A stretch of DNA of 64,000 bases, taken from contig VSDK01011285.1 of NCBI GenBank assembly GCA_009767595.1, positions 241,542 to 305,541 on the forward strand. Direction: 5' to 3'. The position numbers and the translations under genes are program-made. Position 1 is the stretch's first letter. Every line of letters starts with the position of its first letter. A model generated the notes under the pieces. The model did no database searches and had not been told where the DNA came from. It worked only from the letters and a program-made list of their open reading frames with translations. The stretch is from Symbiodinium kawagutii. Taxonomy: Eukaryota; Sar; Dinophyceae; Suessiales; Symbiodiniaceae. Of this stretch, positions 31,863 to 43,330 are shown in pieces.

Positions 31863-31975
31863 CTGGATGGCTTATACCCACTAACTTAGGTCTTTAGTGT
31901 TTTTGGGATATGATTGATTTACCCTATAACCACTAAAAATGCATATTTTTAGCAAGGGATCCATAAGCCACCAAG
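31863..31975. mobile_element. MITE family 1 copy B with 13-bp target duplication
   Basis: 113-bp element, CTGGATGGCTTATACCC at left and GGATCCATAAGCCACCAAG at right. It is flanked on both sides by the identical 13 bp TAATGATTGGTGA (31850-31862 and 31976-31988), which reads as a target-site duplication. Best-preserved copy of the family. Confidence 0.85.
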
Positions 31976-33512
31976 TAATGATTGGTGATAAGTGGCTGGT
32001 TATTCTGGTTCTACCATGGTTTGTGCCTCCTGGCGATGGTATATTGGTTCACAGTACTGGTGATAATTGAGAATGTTTATCAATGAGGATCATGATGATC
32101 TTGATGATGTGAATGAGGATGGTAAAGGTCAATCATACCATAAATAAGATTGTTGACGATCTATTCATGGCTGAATAATATACCTACGGGAAATCTATCG
32201 TAGCAATGGATATCACGGACAGTCTACTATTTGTAGATGGTGATGGTATTGAGGATGACTAGTTGATGACTGAACTAACAATATTGGTTGGCAAATAGCT
32301 CCTTATTTTTTAAGAATAGGTGTTTGCAGGAAGCTGGTCATCAATCCATTTTCATGTAGCTATGGGATGCTATGGGCCTATGGGTCAGTCACCCTTAGTC
32401 CCCCTGGTTCCCCTATCATTCATCAATGTTTTCCCACTAGGATCGCTGGTTATCATCCCCCATTGTTGTTGGTTCATATTGACCCTAGCCAGTTTCATAT
32501 GCTGTAAAGCTGACCTAAGGGCTAAGTGCTGGGGGCCATGGAGGCCTGGTTTTTGTCGAGTTGGTGGTTAGTTATGGGCTTCATGATGGCTTCATGATGG
32601 TTTACAATGGTTGATAATGTTTGACAGTGGTTGATAATGGTTGATGACCTTTGATAATTAATAGTTGATAATGTTTGATAATGGTTTATAATGGCTGATG
32701 GTGGTTGATGACCATTATAGCGGTGATGGTTGATTGAGGTTTAGTAACACTAATTCAACGATTGAAATATAACTAGTTAATTTGACCCATGGCAGTGTTG
32801 TGTTGATGATGATAAGAAGTGGTTCAAATTTGCTAATGATGGTTAAGGTGGTGGATGCTGACTGATGAATAGACCCACTGTCAACTGTTCGCTGAAGGTG
32901 ATGATTCGCATCAACGCGGATACAGTTGGTATGGCCTATTGAATGGTTGAGACCTTGGGAACAAGTGGTTGATAAAGGGTTTAGAACTGGTCAATAAGAG
33001 TCGACACGTTGTGAATGACAGGTCAACAATTGCTTCTTGACTTGTTACAAAGTGGTATTACTGTAAGTACAATCCATACATAACTGGCTAATAATCCATA
33101 CATAGCTGCTTGGTAATGAGAAATGATAACCAATTGCAACTAACTTCGTGATTGCGCCCAATTGTCAGGAGAATAATCAGGAGTTTCATTCAAGTTGAGC
33201 ATAACATGACTCTAGTCAACTTGCTGGCGAATTTCCGGTGGGGGGTATCACTGTCAACAATAATGATAGATCCAGCTCACATCACACTCTGCAATTTGGT
33301 AAGTGTCCCCAAACCATCATCGTTCCTTTCCACGCTTCGGTCCATCAACTTGTCCACTACTCACCAACCACTGACCTAACCAGCCACCATCATCTACCAC
33401 TAGCCATATGAATATGTTTAAAATATTTATCCAACATCCAACATCATCCAACCATCCAGCAGAAACCCAGCCTCGAACCCACCAACCTCCAGCCACCGCC
33501 TCGCCTTGCCAG
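31976..33512. repeat. Intron-type repeat DNA
   Basis: 32570-32730 is dense in GATAATGGTTGATAATGTTTG (G-rich sense). 33340-33470 is CACCAACCACTGACC and CATCCAACC (C-rich sense) just before the exon at 33513. A family-3-like element is listed separately. No other gene is supported. Confidence 0.55.
32354..32500. mobile_element. MITE family 3 copy
   Basis: Left TAGCTATGGG..CTATGGGTCAGTC and right TTCATATTGACCCTAGCC are inverted-repeat related. CCCCTGGTTCCCCTATCATTC is shared with the copy at 21797. Confidence 0.5.
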
Positions 33513-33623
33513 GGCCCCTGCCGCGCCAACGAGACCTTCACCTTCCCCGCTGGGCAGACGCCCAAGGCCTTCACCGTGGACGTGCTGCGCAAGGCGCGGG
33601 GCTCTCCTGGGGGATGTGGGAGG
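33513..33623 (+). CDS. GC-rich exon (111 nt)
   Basis: Bordered by CCTTGCCAG and by GGGAGG|GTGAAC. Phase 0 at both ends. It encodes GPCRANETFTFPAGQTPKAF then TVDVLRKARGSPGGCGR. Third positions are almost all G or C, as in the phosphagen kinase exons. C-rich repeat DNA precedes it. Phase suits joining to the 23784 donor upstream and to 37060 downstream. Family not recognised. Confidence 0.65.
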
Positions 33624-33679
33624 GTGAACCTGTGGGTGAAATGATCTTATTGCATTTACTATCAAAAAATATGTATTTA

Positions 33680-33795
33680 GATTTATATATATATATATAG
33701 AATTTTTATATATATATACACACATATATTTTCTTGATATATTCTATATATATATATATAGATAGATATATATATATAGAGAGAGAGAGAGCGGT
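33680..33795. repeat. (TA)n/(GA)n tract
   Basis: Alternating TATATA with short GATA and GAGAGA runs just downstream of the 33.5-kb exon. Confidence 0.9.
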
Positions 33796-34500
33796 TTCAT
33801 AGTAATGAATATGTTGATTCTCAATAGTTACGAATGGGCATATATTTTGTGTACATACATAATATTGCCTTGAAATATATTACCCGATGTATACATATAA
33901 GTTATAAGGGTTGAATATCGGAATGATTTTGATATTTGATGAGTAATTAGTAAACCTATGGGTAAAGCTATGGGTAAAGCCTATGGGTGATTAGTACTGG
34001 GTCATTAACCCTTTGAATTGCATAGGTTTAAGTATTACTCTTGGGTTTTGATTTTGATTCTCAACGATTATTGACCGGTAACATGAGTGGTACCCTACAT
34101 ATTGGATTATCAATGATCTGTATGTATATATATATATATGTATATATCTTAGGGTTAAATATCATAATGACACAGATATCGATTATTGATCCTCAATGAT
34201 TAATGGTTGAACCTGTGAGAATGTGCTTGCCCTTAGGTTTAATTACTTAGGTTTCCATTGAGTATGGGTATACCCATAACCATCAATAATAATTAAGAAA
34301 CTAGGAGTGAATGACGGTTCATTTTGATTCTTCATGATTAGTGGGTAAACTTATGGATAAACCATTGGGTAAACCGATGGGTAAATGAAGAAGCTATGGG
34401 GAAGCTAAAGGGTGGTTGACTTTCTGTCTAAATGTAGGCCAAAGTGTGGAGGCCCAGAGGATAGTGCGTGGGCGCAGGGTTGAAGAAAAAGTGATGAGAC
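33796..34500. other. Intron-like DNA
   Basis: Contains a GGGTAAACCTATGGGTAAAG degenerate repeat (33950-33990 and 34340-34400). No coding frame. Confidence 0.5.
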
Positions 34501-35129
34501 ATGATGAAACAGATGTTTATAGAATGGGATCAAATGGACAAATTTGCGGTCTTTCTGCGGCGACGTCAATTCAATACTGAACCCTTAGACAAAACATCAA
34601 AAGTTCAAGATCGGCTACTTGCACGGGTCCCGAAGGAAAAGAAATTCATGATTTCGGTGATACTCAGAATCTTTTGCAGTATCACAACAGCTGAGCTTGT
34701 GGAGAAACATCTGCAAGCGGTTGCCATCGCTGGTGATGGACCATTCCTATATTGCACCAGCGCACGCTGTGTGCGGATTGGCGCGTGCAGTGTTGAGCTA
34801 TTTGGCCTTTTGCTTGGCGGGTTGCCGTCCAGAGCCTACGTCTCTGCAGACATCCAAAGCGACCGATCTCAGCAAACAAATTGTGGAAGCAAAGCTCGCA
34901 GCCATTTCATCGATTGGTCACTCAGCGCTGGAAAATGATCCACGCCTTTGGCGCAGGTGAAAACGAACCGACATTGGATGACGAAGAAGAGGTGGATGCT
35001 CTGGAGAAAAAATTGCAACAACTCGAGGCTCAGAAGGCGGAGAAGGCAACGAGGAAAAAACGCCCCTGTGTTTGGTTCATGCCTTCGCTGGCTTTGGCAT
35101 TTACCGATTCTTTTCCCTTATCGCAATGA
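34501..35129 (+). pseudogene. Coding relic with frame changes
   Basis: An ATG-started frame (34501) reads DRLLARVPKEKKFMISVILR and FCSITTAELVEKHLQAVAIA. A second frame from about 34800 reads LQTSKATDLSKQIVEAKLAA then ISSIGHSALENDPRLW. A third from about 34962 reads ENEPTLDDEEEVDALEKKLQ then QLEAQKAEKATRKK, a strong acidic/coiled-coil stretch, to a TGA at 35127. The three segments together look like one protein with two frameshifts. Around 50% GC. No family is recognised. Confidence 0.5.
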
Positions 35130-35737
35130 GTTTTTGGATCATCATCACAAAACCATTTGGCATACTTAGCCATTGTCAGGCACCATCAAGAGCCATTATG
35201 AGATGCCACTGTTCACGACTAGTAGACGTCATTGATGACCATCATCATTGATCTACTGTTGGCTGTGAGCAATTGTTAACCTCGTTGATCAATATTGGTT
35301 GTCAATGAATCAGCGTTACCTTTTTCGGATCAGCTGGTGAATAGTCGCTACAGTGCCAAGAATTCAAACATATGATCAATCAAACATTGCTGATAAACAG
35401 CAAATATGTCGGTGATGATAATTCCCTTTGCAATGAGTGTTGATGAATGTTGGCTATTCACCATTACTAAGCATCGGTTCGTGTCACATTCATGACGTGG
35501 CGGTGGGCTAACCATGGCAAGTTGTGGACAGATGGTTGTTCAGCTGCTGCCAAGAATCTCCGGCCTACGCCCGGGCAAGCGACCGGCAATCATAACACGG
35601 CAACCATGGGTTGGCAACAATGGTCGTTCAACCGGGACTAGCCATTGTTAAACGCTAGCAACCTGCAATCATGGGGAATATGACCTATACTAATCTGCAA
35701 CGGAAACGTCTAATTGATCATGGTTGTTCCGCTCCAG
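35130..35737. other. Intron-like DNA
   Basis: Mixed ACCATCATC and GATGAATG phrases. No supported coding frame. Confidence 0.45.
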
Positions 35738-35838
35738 GAGCGGTCTTCGTCCTGAACATGTCTGGTGTACTCTGTACAAACTGCGAGTTGACAAGTGGTT
35801 GCCGCAAAAAAACACAACGATGCTTTGACGGAGAATGA
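35738..35838 (+). CDS. Coding-like fragment, Cys-containing
   Basis: After CCGCTCCAG the frame reads AVFVLNMSGVLCTNCELTSG then CRKKTQRCFDGE and a TGA. Four cysteines (C..C..C...C) might bind metal. The reverse strand is open too (longest 89 codons), so strand is not certain. Confidence 0.4.
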
Positions 35839-37059
35839 CAGCCTTTGATGGCGCTTCCCGCTCAGCGAAGTCCGGCATTGAGCGCAGGGCTTTGCAGGAC
35901 GTGGTGGCTCAACCTGCTTCAGAAATCTGATGGAATCTGTGTAGTTCCGTTGTGTTTTCCTCCCCAAGCATATTTTCAAACGTTGGAGGCTGTTTGAGAA
36001 CGTGAATGATGGTTGATATTGCTTCGGAATGAGTAATCAAGTATGGTTTTCATGTGGTTTAGCTTTATGTTTGTTTAATGCTTGCAAGGGCACAACTATT
36101 TTTAGTAGGTGTAACCAATGGTCCGGATTTTGCGAACCATGATTTCAATGAATGGTAAAGATGCTGAATAGTGATGCTTGATATTGTTGCGTAATGGAAA
36201 TGCTGGCTGATGATGGTGAGAATGGCTTGTTCAATTGATGACGGTTGAGTGATCAACAACAAAGCAAACATGTTTGGTGGTAGCTAAGTGGCTATTAATG
36301 GTCAATTGGCCAATAACGTTAGTGCCATAAATTGACATAGTGCTTAGCAACATCCAAGGATGATTGATGATGGTTGAAGATGGTTGATTGCAGGAGCACC
36401 ACAAAACGCGGCCAGGCTGCAGGACCTATCAGCAACCATGGGCACTGGATACGGTAACCAGGGGTGAGCCCTCCGATTGGAGAACCTCACAATATATCAA
36501 TGCCATACCAGGGCTGATTCATCATGGCGAATACTGGGTATAGCGATGCTGAGTTTGTTGGCTATAATGATGGTTGACCGTGAAATACACATGATAGTAG
36601 TTGATAGTCGAGCCTATTGAGGGTCAATGGAAAGTCAAATTGTTGAGCCATGTTAAGCCGTTGAGCCTTCAACCCTCAAATATCCGAATCAGTGTTGGTA
36701 CCTTTCAAGTTACCTCGAAAAAGTGTTGTTTCAAAAAGAAAGCGACCGCATTGTTGTGGAACAACATTCATGGATGCGTATACTCTTAATGGTACCCAAT
36801 TTGTGGATATTGCTATTTTGCACAGTATGTTTACATATAGATGTAGGCGGTATTATCTATATCTCCTTTATGTTTGGAAACAAGTTCGTATTTGCATGTA
36901 CAATACATAGATACGTCCCAAAATACCGCTAAATGGATATATTGCACGTATATAATGTATTATGTGAGTGTGTACTTTTAAATTTAAATGCAACATATAC
37001 AGAGAGATTGTATCCAGATAACGACCACACACCAAGTATTTGGCCATCTGGACCTCCAG
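35839..37059. other. Intron-like DNA
   Basis: No clear exon. Weak + ORFs at 36601-36932 are not protein-like. G-rich GATGATGGTTGAAGATGG at 36360-36385. Confidence 0.4.
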
Positions 37060-37170
37060 ATCTCCTTCGCTCAGGTGGCTTCAGCACAGGTGAGCCTCGC
37101 TGGGATCACCGCGGTGGGCGGCTCCTTGAACAACGTGGAGCGCCTCAACAGCACTGGGAGAGCACGACTG
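37060..37170 (+). CDS. GC-rich exon (111 nt)
   Basis: Acceptor GACCTCCAG and donor CGACTG|GTAATG give phase 0 at both ends. It encodes ISFAQVASAQVSLAGITAVG then GSLNNVERLNSTGRARL. Internal AG|GTG steps at 37074 and 37090 offer alternative acceptors. It has the same length and phase class as the exon at 33513. Family not recognised. Confidence 0.6.
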
Positions 37171-37783
37171 GTAATGCTGCCACATTCAACTTCAGCCTAT
37201 GTATCCTCTGGTAAACTAAGATGGCTGGCTGCAAAATACATCATACATGGATGATATCCTTGAGTTTTCTTCCCGAAATGGTGGATTTTCCATGTATATG
37301 TGGGTGTCTCTCAAGCCATGGGGGTACCCCGCTTATCATAGTTGATGTTAGCAATTTACAATAATGAACCAACCCTTCAAGAGATACAACACTTTCAGAT
37401 TTGTTGTACGATTGACGCCTAAGCAGCTTCAAGACCATAGACCATTGAATAATCATCACTACTTAATTTTATCAAGTACTACACCATCATGATCTGAGCA
37501 TGTTTCTTCGACAATATTTTGATCACAAATTGACATTTACTACCACAATTACCATTGATTTAGTTAAACCGCCATTCAGTCAATCGCCATTGTTTGACCA
37601 TCACTAGTTAACGTATATTCTTCATCATTAACGGGACCATTGACCATAGTAATAGACCATTGAGGACCTTTAATTAACCACCATGAACTTACGTAAATTC
37701 TCATTCACCAACAATAACCTTTATTTGACCATAGATATCGACCTATCTTCACCTTCAAAACCTTTTTAAACCACCAACCAAAG

Positions 37784-38023
37784 CTACATCAACCAGCTTC
37801 AACCCTACATGAACCACCCTCAACCACCCATGCCAACCCATGGGGTGCATCCACGTGCCATGGGCGCCCCACGTGCCAAGGGCGCCCCATGGCGCCGAGG
37901 ATCCAAGCCTTGGACATCGGCGATGCGCCGATGAAGGCCTCCTTCGAAGCCAAGACCAAGGCCGACGGCAAGGCGACCGAGGAGGCGAAGCGATGCGAGC
38001 CGGGACGATGCGCGCCTTGTGGG
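37784..38023 (+). CDS. GC-rich exon
   Basis: The strongest coding part starts at 37888 (MAPRIQALDIGDAPMKASFE, then AKTKADGKATEEAKRCEPGR). The frame is open back to an AAAG acceptor at 37783; an alternative acceptor is GCCGAG at 37899. Donor TGTGGG|GTGGAG ends in phase 0. Upstream a 20-bp GCGCCCCACGTGCCA-like unit is partly duplicated. C-rich repeats precede and G-rich repeats (GGTTATAGTTGGTTGATATG) follow. Family not recognised. Confidence 0.6.
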
Positions 38024-38592
38024 GTGGAGCGATGAGTGGTTTTGGTGGTTTTAAAGGGGTTATAGTTGGTTGATATGTGGATTTTCTATGGTTAAAGGGG
38101 GTTATAGCGGGTTATAGTTGGTTAACATGTTGATTAAAAGGACTAATGGTTGGTTAGTAGGACTAATGGTAGGATAATAGGATTAATGGTTATAAGCATG
38201 TGGATTTTCTATGGTTGACTGTGGCTCATTGGGATTAATGTGGTCAATGATCGATAACTGGCTGGTGGTTTTTTAGGGGTTTTACGCATCAACAGTTGGT
38301 TAATGGCACCAATGTTTGTGTGGTTGATCGATTAGGTGCGTGGGTTTTAACCATTCATAGGGGTTAGAACCATGCGATTCTCTATGCTTAACTATGGCTA
38401 ATAGGGATTAATGTGGTTGATCACAAACATGAATAATAAACATTGAAAGACAATCAGGTTAAAAAGGGGTTATAACAAGCATTATCGATTATGAGGTTGA
38501 TCGATGACTACTCAAGGGTTTTTGAAGGGTCACAACCATAATTAGCAATAGGGGTTTTAAAACGATTGCAAAACCGTTTTAGATAATAACGA
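38024..38592. repeat. Intron-type repeat DNA, G-rich sense
   Basis: Dense in GGGGTTATAGTTGGTTAA and GGACTAATGGTTGG phrases. No coding frame. Confidence 0.65.
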
Positions 38593-39620
38593 TTGAACCG
38601 GAAGGGTTATCGTGAGGTTGCAGGTGAGTTTGCAAACATTATAATTTGTTCTTCTGGGATGTCGATGCCTTTCACTCAACTCAGTGTGATTTGGAGAGAT
38701 GCAGCAGGAGTAAAAGTTTTGCTGCAGGCAATTGATGGAGACGTGCGTTGCAGAACACCTTTGCAGCTGCACTTGTCAGGACGGCACTACAGGGACCCGG
38801 AGGAGGAAGAAAGCCAGCTGCCAGGCGGATGCCTTGACCAACGGTGTGGAGAACCTGCGCGGGATGCAAGATTTTAGCAGGCTCACCGAAGCAGCCGTGC
38901 AGCAGTTGTTCAGCTGTGCGCTGCTGGCCATCCTTGGGATGAGACACAGCACAGTGATGGCACAAGGCTACACCTCAGGGGCTGATTTTGGCTACACTGC
39001 AGGAACTGCTTCAAGAAGCTTTGGCAGACTACTTGAGAGCAGATGAACCGCACGCAACACACTACCAGGTGCCAAGCTTGGCATCACAAAACAGGTCCCA
39101 GGTCCCAACCATCTTTTTCAGGCAGCAGAAAATGGAGGACCGAAGGACGAAGCGAAGGAAGAGTCCCTGACCAACCAGGAGCTGGAGATCCTCAACAAGA
39201 AGCTCCAAGCCGCTTTGCACTTGTCTATATAAGGCCTCTGCGCCCCATGGTGTACCACACTATTGAGGGTTGATGTGGTTCATGTTCGATCTACCCAGTT
39301 CTCCATGACCAGCAGCCCCCATGCTGTTGCCACAGATCACAATGAGAAAGGCAGCAACAAGGGCCATGGCAAAGGAGGTCTGGCCGGGCTGCAAGCCAAC
39401 TCCCTTGGTGGTAGCGAGTGGTGGTGTTTTTCGGTATTGAACAGGACAAAACTTTCAAGCAGCCTTCATCAACAGGCGTCCTTCCTGAGGAAAAGGGCAG
39501 AAGGGAGACAGGCACGCCAAATACGTAAGCCTGCCAACAGGCCAAAGGTTCTAGCTATTTTTGCCAAAATCTCCCTGGTGCCATTCCAGCATGCGACCCC
39601 ACTGCAAGTCGAGTGAAACA
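38593..39620 (+). pseudogene. Coding relic or multi-exon fragment
   Basis: Several protein-like pieces in changing frames: DAAGVKVLLQAIDGDVRCRT (38698-), GVENLRGMQDFSRLTEAAVQ then QLFSCALLAILG (38850-), LQELLQEALADYLRADEPHA (38995-), AAENGGPKDEAKEESLTNQE then LEILNKKLQAAL (39124-39225) and GSNKGHGKGGLAGLQANSLG (39350-). A ~60-nt stretch from ACCAG|GTGCCA to TTTTTCAG (39067-39122) has splice-like ends and joins two of the frames. Frames otherwise shift without splice signals. No family is recognised. Confidence 0.4.
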
Positions 39621-39844
39621 GACAAGAGAAGGGGTCCAGTTGATAGTGGTTTGGTTATAGCTAGTGATGGTTAGTGACTTTTTGCTGGCTAAGTGATGGA
39701 TAAGATGGCTTAGAAGTATGGTTTGGCTAGGCTAATCGTCGGTCAATGGTGGTTAGGTTTGTGTTGTTTGATAGTTGATTAAGTATGGTTGATACTTGCC
39801 GGCTAGTGGTTTGTAACTATGGTTTCTTGTTGATGAATTATTGA

Positions 39845-39997
39845 CTTTCGCTGATCAAAAGGCCACATGATTGCTTCTTTGTCACTGAGATGTTTGTGGC
39901 CGGCTGCTTTTGGAAGGTCATGCAGCAGTTTCTGTTGGCAGTTGCAAAACAGCGGTGTTTCCGTACTCAGCAAACAAGAGTCAAACTTGAAACGTGA
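39845..39997 (+). CDS. Coding-like fragment ending in a stop
   Basis: The frame reads LSLIKRPHDCFFVTEMFVAG, CFWKVMQQFLLAVAKQRCFR and TQQTRVKLET then TGA. It is compact and hydrophobic-helical. The reverse strand is open as well. May be a terminal exon or relic. Family not recognised. Confidence 0.4.
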   Translation, partial: LSLIKRPHDCFFVTEMFVAGCFWKVMQQFLLAVAKQRCFRTQQTRVKLET

Positions 39998-41090
39998 CCA
40001 GCCCACCCTGCATGAACAGTTCTATTATTGGCAAACGATCATTGAAACCATCTAAGCATTAGTTAATTATCATCCAGGTTTTTAAAAAAACCATGGAGAA
40101 CACTGATCATCATTCTTAGTTCGAATTACGTGACGATATCACTGATGTTCAATATTGCCATGTATTGTGGTTCAGCAATGATCCATGGTTAATTTAGGTT
40201 AATTTATTTGTGGTGGTAAACAATGCCACCGTTATTGCTAAAAGGTGGTACGTATAGGTTGATTGGTAATTGCTAATGGCTTTGAACTATGTTTAAATGT
40301 TAATTTGTGTAGGTAGCGGTTGATGATGGTGAGCATAAGGCGATCACTGGGGGTTACTGGTTTACAACGACACTGCTGATTGATTTGTGATGGCTACTGG
40401 ATAATGATGTGCATGGTTCCTACCATGAAAGACAACCATCACTAACTATACCAACCATCCCATCACAGTTGTGGTTCATGATTGTTACTGGTCAATCATG
40501 TGGATGGTTCTAATTAGTATTAACCATGACCAACAAGTAACATCAACTACTAACAACATCTAACCACCATGGTTAGTTCACCAACCTTATTTTTTACTGT
40601 AATTGACAACCATGGCTAACCATTCTCAACCAAGGCTAACCGCTACTGATTACCAACCACGCCTAACTATAGCTATGGTTTGTCACGAAGGTGAACCGTT
40701 CACAGCCATGAACAACCATCAACGACCACTGCCAACCATTGATCGCTAACTGTTAAAAACCATCCATATCAAACACTACTAACAGCCACTATTAACAACC
40801 ACTATTAACAACCACATCACCAATGATCAACCATTAGTTAGTTCGTTACTCAAACATGTTTCATCTCATTCGCAACCATGGTTAACCATCAACACCCATT
40901 ACCAAACATGGTTTGTCATCAACCATTGACAACCATGAATATCAACCATCAGTAACAACCACTATTAACAACCATCCATATCAACCACTATTAACAACCA
41001 CTACGAACAACCACAGTTAGTTCGTGAGTTCACCCGGGTGACTTCCTTAGCGCACCCTGGTTACGAGCGCATGGTCCGTTTGTGCGCCAG
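39998..41090. repeat. Intron-type repeat DNA, C-rich sense
   Basis: 40430-41020 is a long run of AACCACTATTAACAACCA and CCATGGTTAACCATCAAC phrases ending at the exon at 41091. 40000-40430 is mixed to G-rich. Confidence 0.65.
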
Positions 41091-41214
41091 GAAAAGACCG
41101 GCGCCTCCCGGGGTCGCAACGCCGCCGAACGCGCGCGGCAGTACATGGAAGAGAGCGGCGTCCAGCCCTTTCTGCAGGCGCAGCGCTGTGGAGCTCCCGG
41201 GCCCTTAGAGGAAA
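41091..41214 (+). CDS. GC-rich exon
   Basis: Acceptor TGTGCGCCAG, phase 0. It encodes EKTGASRGRNAAERARQYME, ESGVQPFLQAQRC and GAPGPLEE and can end at GGAAA|GTGGCC, phase 1, which fits the exon at 45167. The central part is a charged helix. The region 41100-41200 is also open on the reverse strand. Family not recognised. Confidence 0.65.
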
Positions 41215-42346
41215 GTGGCCCCAAGGGGTGGAGAAATCCATGGGTTGATGGTTTGATTGGTTTTTTAAGTTGGCTGACTGATATTTTTCACAGGGGTGAA
41301 AAACCAATTAATGGTAATCACCAGTTAGTTATAGTTAAGCCAGGGCTGGTTGATTGATATTGATTTGTGATACCTTACTGCTGGTGGTACTAGCATTAAT
41401 AATACTGATGGATTGTCGATCTTTGAATACTGGCCAACATGGTTGTCGGCTTAGGCCGGTTGCGCCATGGACAAAGTATGACAAAGCTGACCGGCTGTCA
41501 GGCATTCGTATTCAACAAGAACCAATACATAGCTGGCTTTGGTTTAGATGTGTGTATAATAGCTATTGGTGTCAGTATATTGGTTTAGGTATATTGGTAT
41601 AGTATATTACCCAAATAGGTTGTAATTATAGTTTTTGTTATTGACAACTGTTTTGGTGTAGGTTGCATCAGTCCATCACCCTGTAATAAACAAAAAATGA
41701 TTTTGCTCACAACAGACTTGCGAAATCGAGCACTAGGAAAACCTCTAAAAATGATTTGTTTGATTTCCCGGCGTGTCAGAAGTTGAGGTCATATTTTTGG
41801 GGTTAGCTAGTGACCATTGTGATTTTGATCACCCTAAACGGACATGGTATGGTATCCATTCGTTCGTGAGAGAATCATGCAGGTGTCCATCATTTGTCCT
41901 TTCATGTTTGATTGCAGCCAGTGCCCAAGCAAATTTGTGCGGCAGGGGATGAGTTGGTCCACTAGCGACCAAAAGTTAGCTGACCAGGACCCCCCCATGT
42001 TTAGGAGATGTGAAAATCATGAAATCATTGCACTCAGATACCACTATCACCCAAGAATAGGCATTACATGACAATGACTTGTGGCTTGTGACCTTCTAGC
42101 TGTTTTCTCATGAGAATCAGAACTATTCTTGTGCAATCCGTGACCTTCTATCACTCGGTAATGTGAAAGGACACAATGGTAAAACAAATGATTACTATTT
42201 ATTTGGCTGGTTAGCTGATGTATATTTTTTAGTTACATATATATATATATATACATATATAATTATTGTAAGCTGGAATTGTCATTGGAATCTACCCGAT
42301 GATTGGAAGCTGAAAATGCTCTTGCCCCCAAGCCTGCAAATGGCAG
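41215..42346. other. Intron-like DNA
   Basis: GGTTGATGGTTTGATTGG (G-rich sense) follows the exon. The rest is mixed. Short TATATA tract at 42236-42262. No coding frame. Confidence 0.5.
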
Positions 42347-42438
42347 GAGATGTTCACTCAGCTGCTGGAGCGCAAGCCTCGAGATGCCTGGAACAGAATG
42401 GCGCCCAACAGGGATGCGTGGTGTCAATATTTGTTTTG
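42347..42438 (+). CDS. Candidate exon, unknown protein
   Basis: After AAATGGCAG the phase-0 frame reads EMFTQLLERKPRDAWNRMAP then NRDAWCQYLF to TTTTG|GTAATTG. It is clearly protein-like, rich in Trp/Arg/Met. About 50% GC. Family not recognised. Confidence 0.5.
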
Positions 42439-42805
42439 GTAATTGTTATAATTAAGGATCAGCGAGCACGCTGAAAGCCTCGAGATTGTTGCAATGGTTG
42501 GTAAACGGCTAGTGGCTAGTGATAGATAATAGTGGCTGATGCAAGTATGGTCAATCATGGTTGGTTATCAGCAATGGTTAGATGCTTAATGAATAATGAA
42601 ATGACTACTAAACTATCATTAGATGGTCAGTAGGCGATTAGTGAAAGTTGCCAATGGTTGGGAATCGTAAAAATTGAGAGATCTTTGAGGATGGCTAGGA
42701 AACAGTATACGATTAATGGCTCATCAGAATGACTACTCAAAAGCCTGAAGAAGCACATGAAGGATTTATGAAAAGTCCTCAATAAATGGTTCATGAACCG
42801 AAATA

Positions 42806-43330
42806 GATGACAAGGTGATGTCACCACCGCAGCCAAACGGCAGCAACCCAATTGTCCAGAGCATAGTACTGATGGAGCAGCCGCGCAAGTGCCCGGGGAA
42901 ATATGTCCGGTATGATGGTCCACCTTGACATGAGGAGCACAATATTGAAATTGACGGCTTTGTGAACGGATGTGTCCTGATACTTCTTTGATTTTGCTTT
43001 CTTGGATCCAATCCCTATCGAAGAAGGTCAGCGGATGATGAAGCGTAACGAGATCACATTCAGAGACAAGGGCCGAGTGTACGGCGGGGTCAAAGATACA
43101 GCGGTAGCGAAGTTCACCAACGACGCCACGGCGCGACAGCGTGCATCAACGCGATGGACAAGATGGAACACCCAAAGGGCACGTTTCGTACGAAATTTTG
43201 AACACAATGAGTGACGAGCAGGCCCACAAGCTAAGGGCCACTTGTGTGGTGAAGGCCCGCGGAGCATTGCAGTTTATCCGGCAAATCTCTGGACCGTTCC
43301 CGCTTTGTTGGAGCCAGTCAAACAGGTGAA
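42806..43330 (+). pseudogene. Coding relic with stops and frameshifts
   Basis: One frame reads MSPPQPNGSNPIVQSIVLME then QPRKCPGKYVRYDGPP, a stop, and HEEHNIEIDGFVNG. Next comes PIEEGQRMMKRNEITFRDKG then RVYGGVKDTAVAKFTN in a second frame (43002-43130), then INAMDKMEHPKGT in a third, then SYEILNTMSDEQAHKLRATC and VVKARGALQFIRQISGPF (43190-43300). At least one stop and two to three frame changes occur in 500 bp. No family is recognised. Confidence 0.55.

Noticed and set aside
41030..41307. Reverse ORFs opposite the 41-kb exon
   Set aside because: The + frame has coherent helix-like composition and splice borders; the reverse is a GC-driven shadow.
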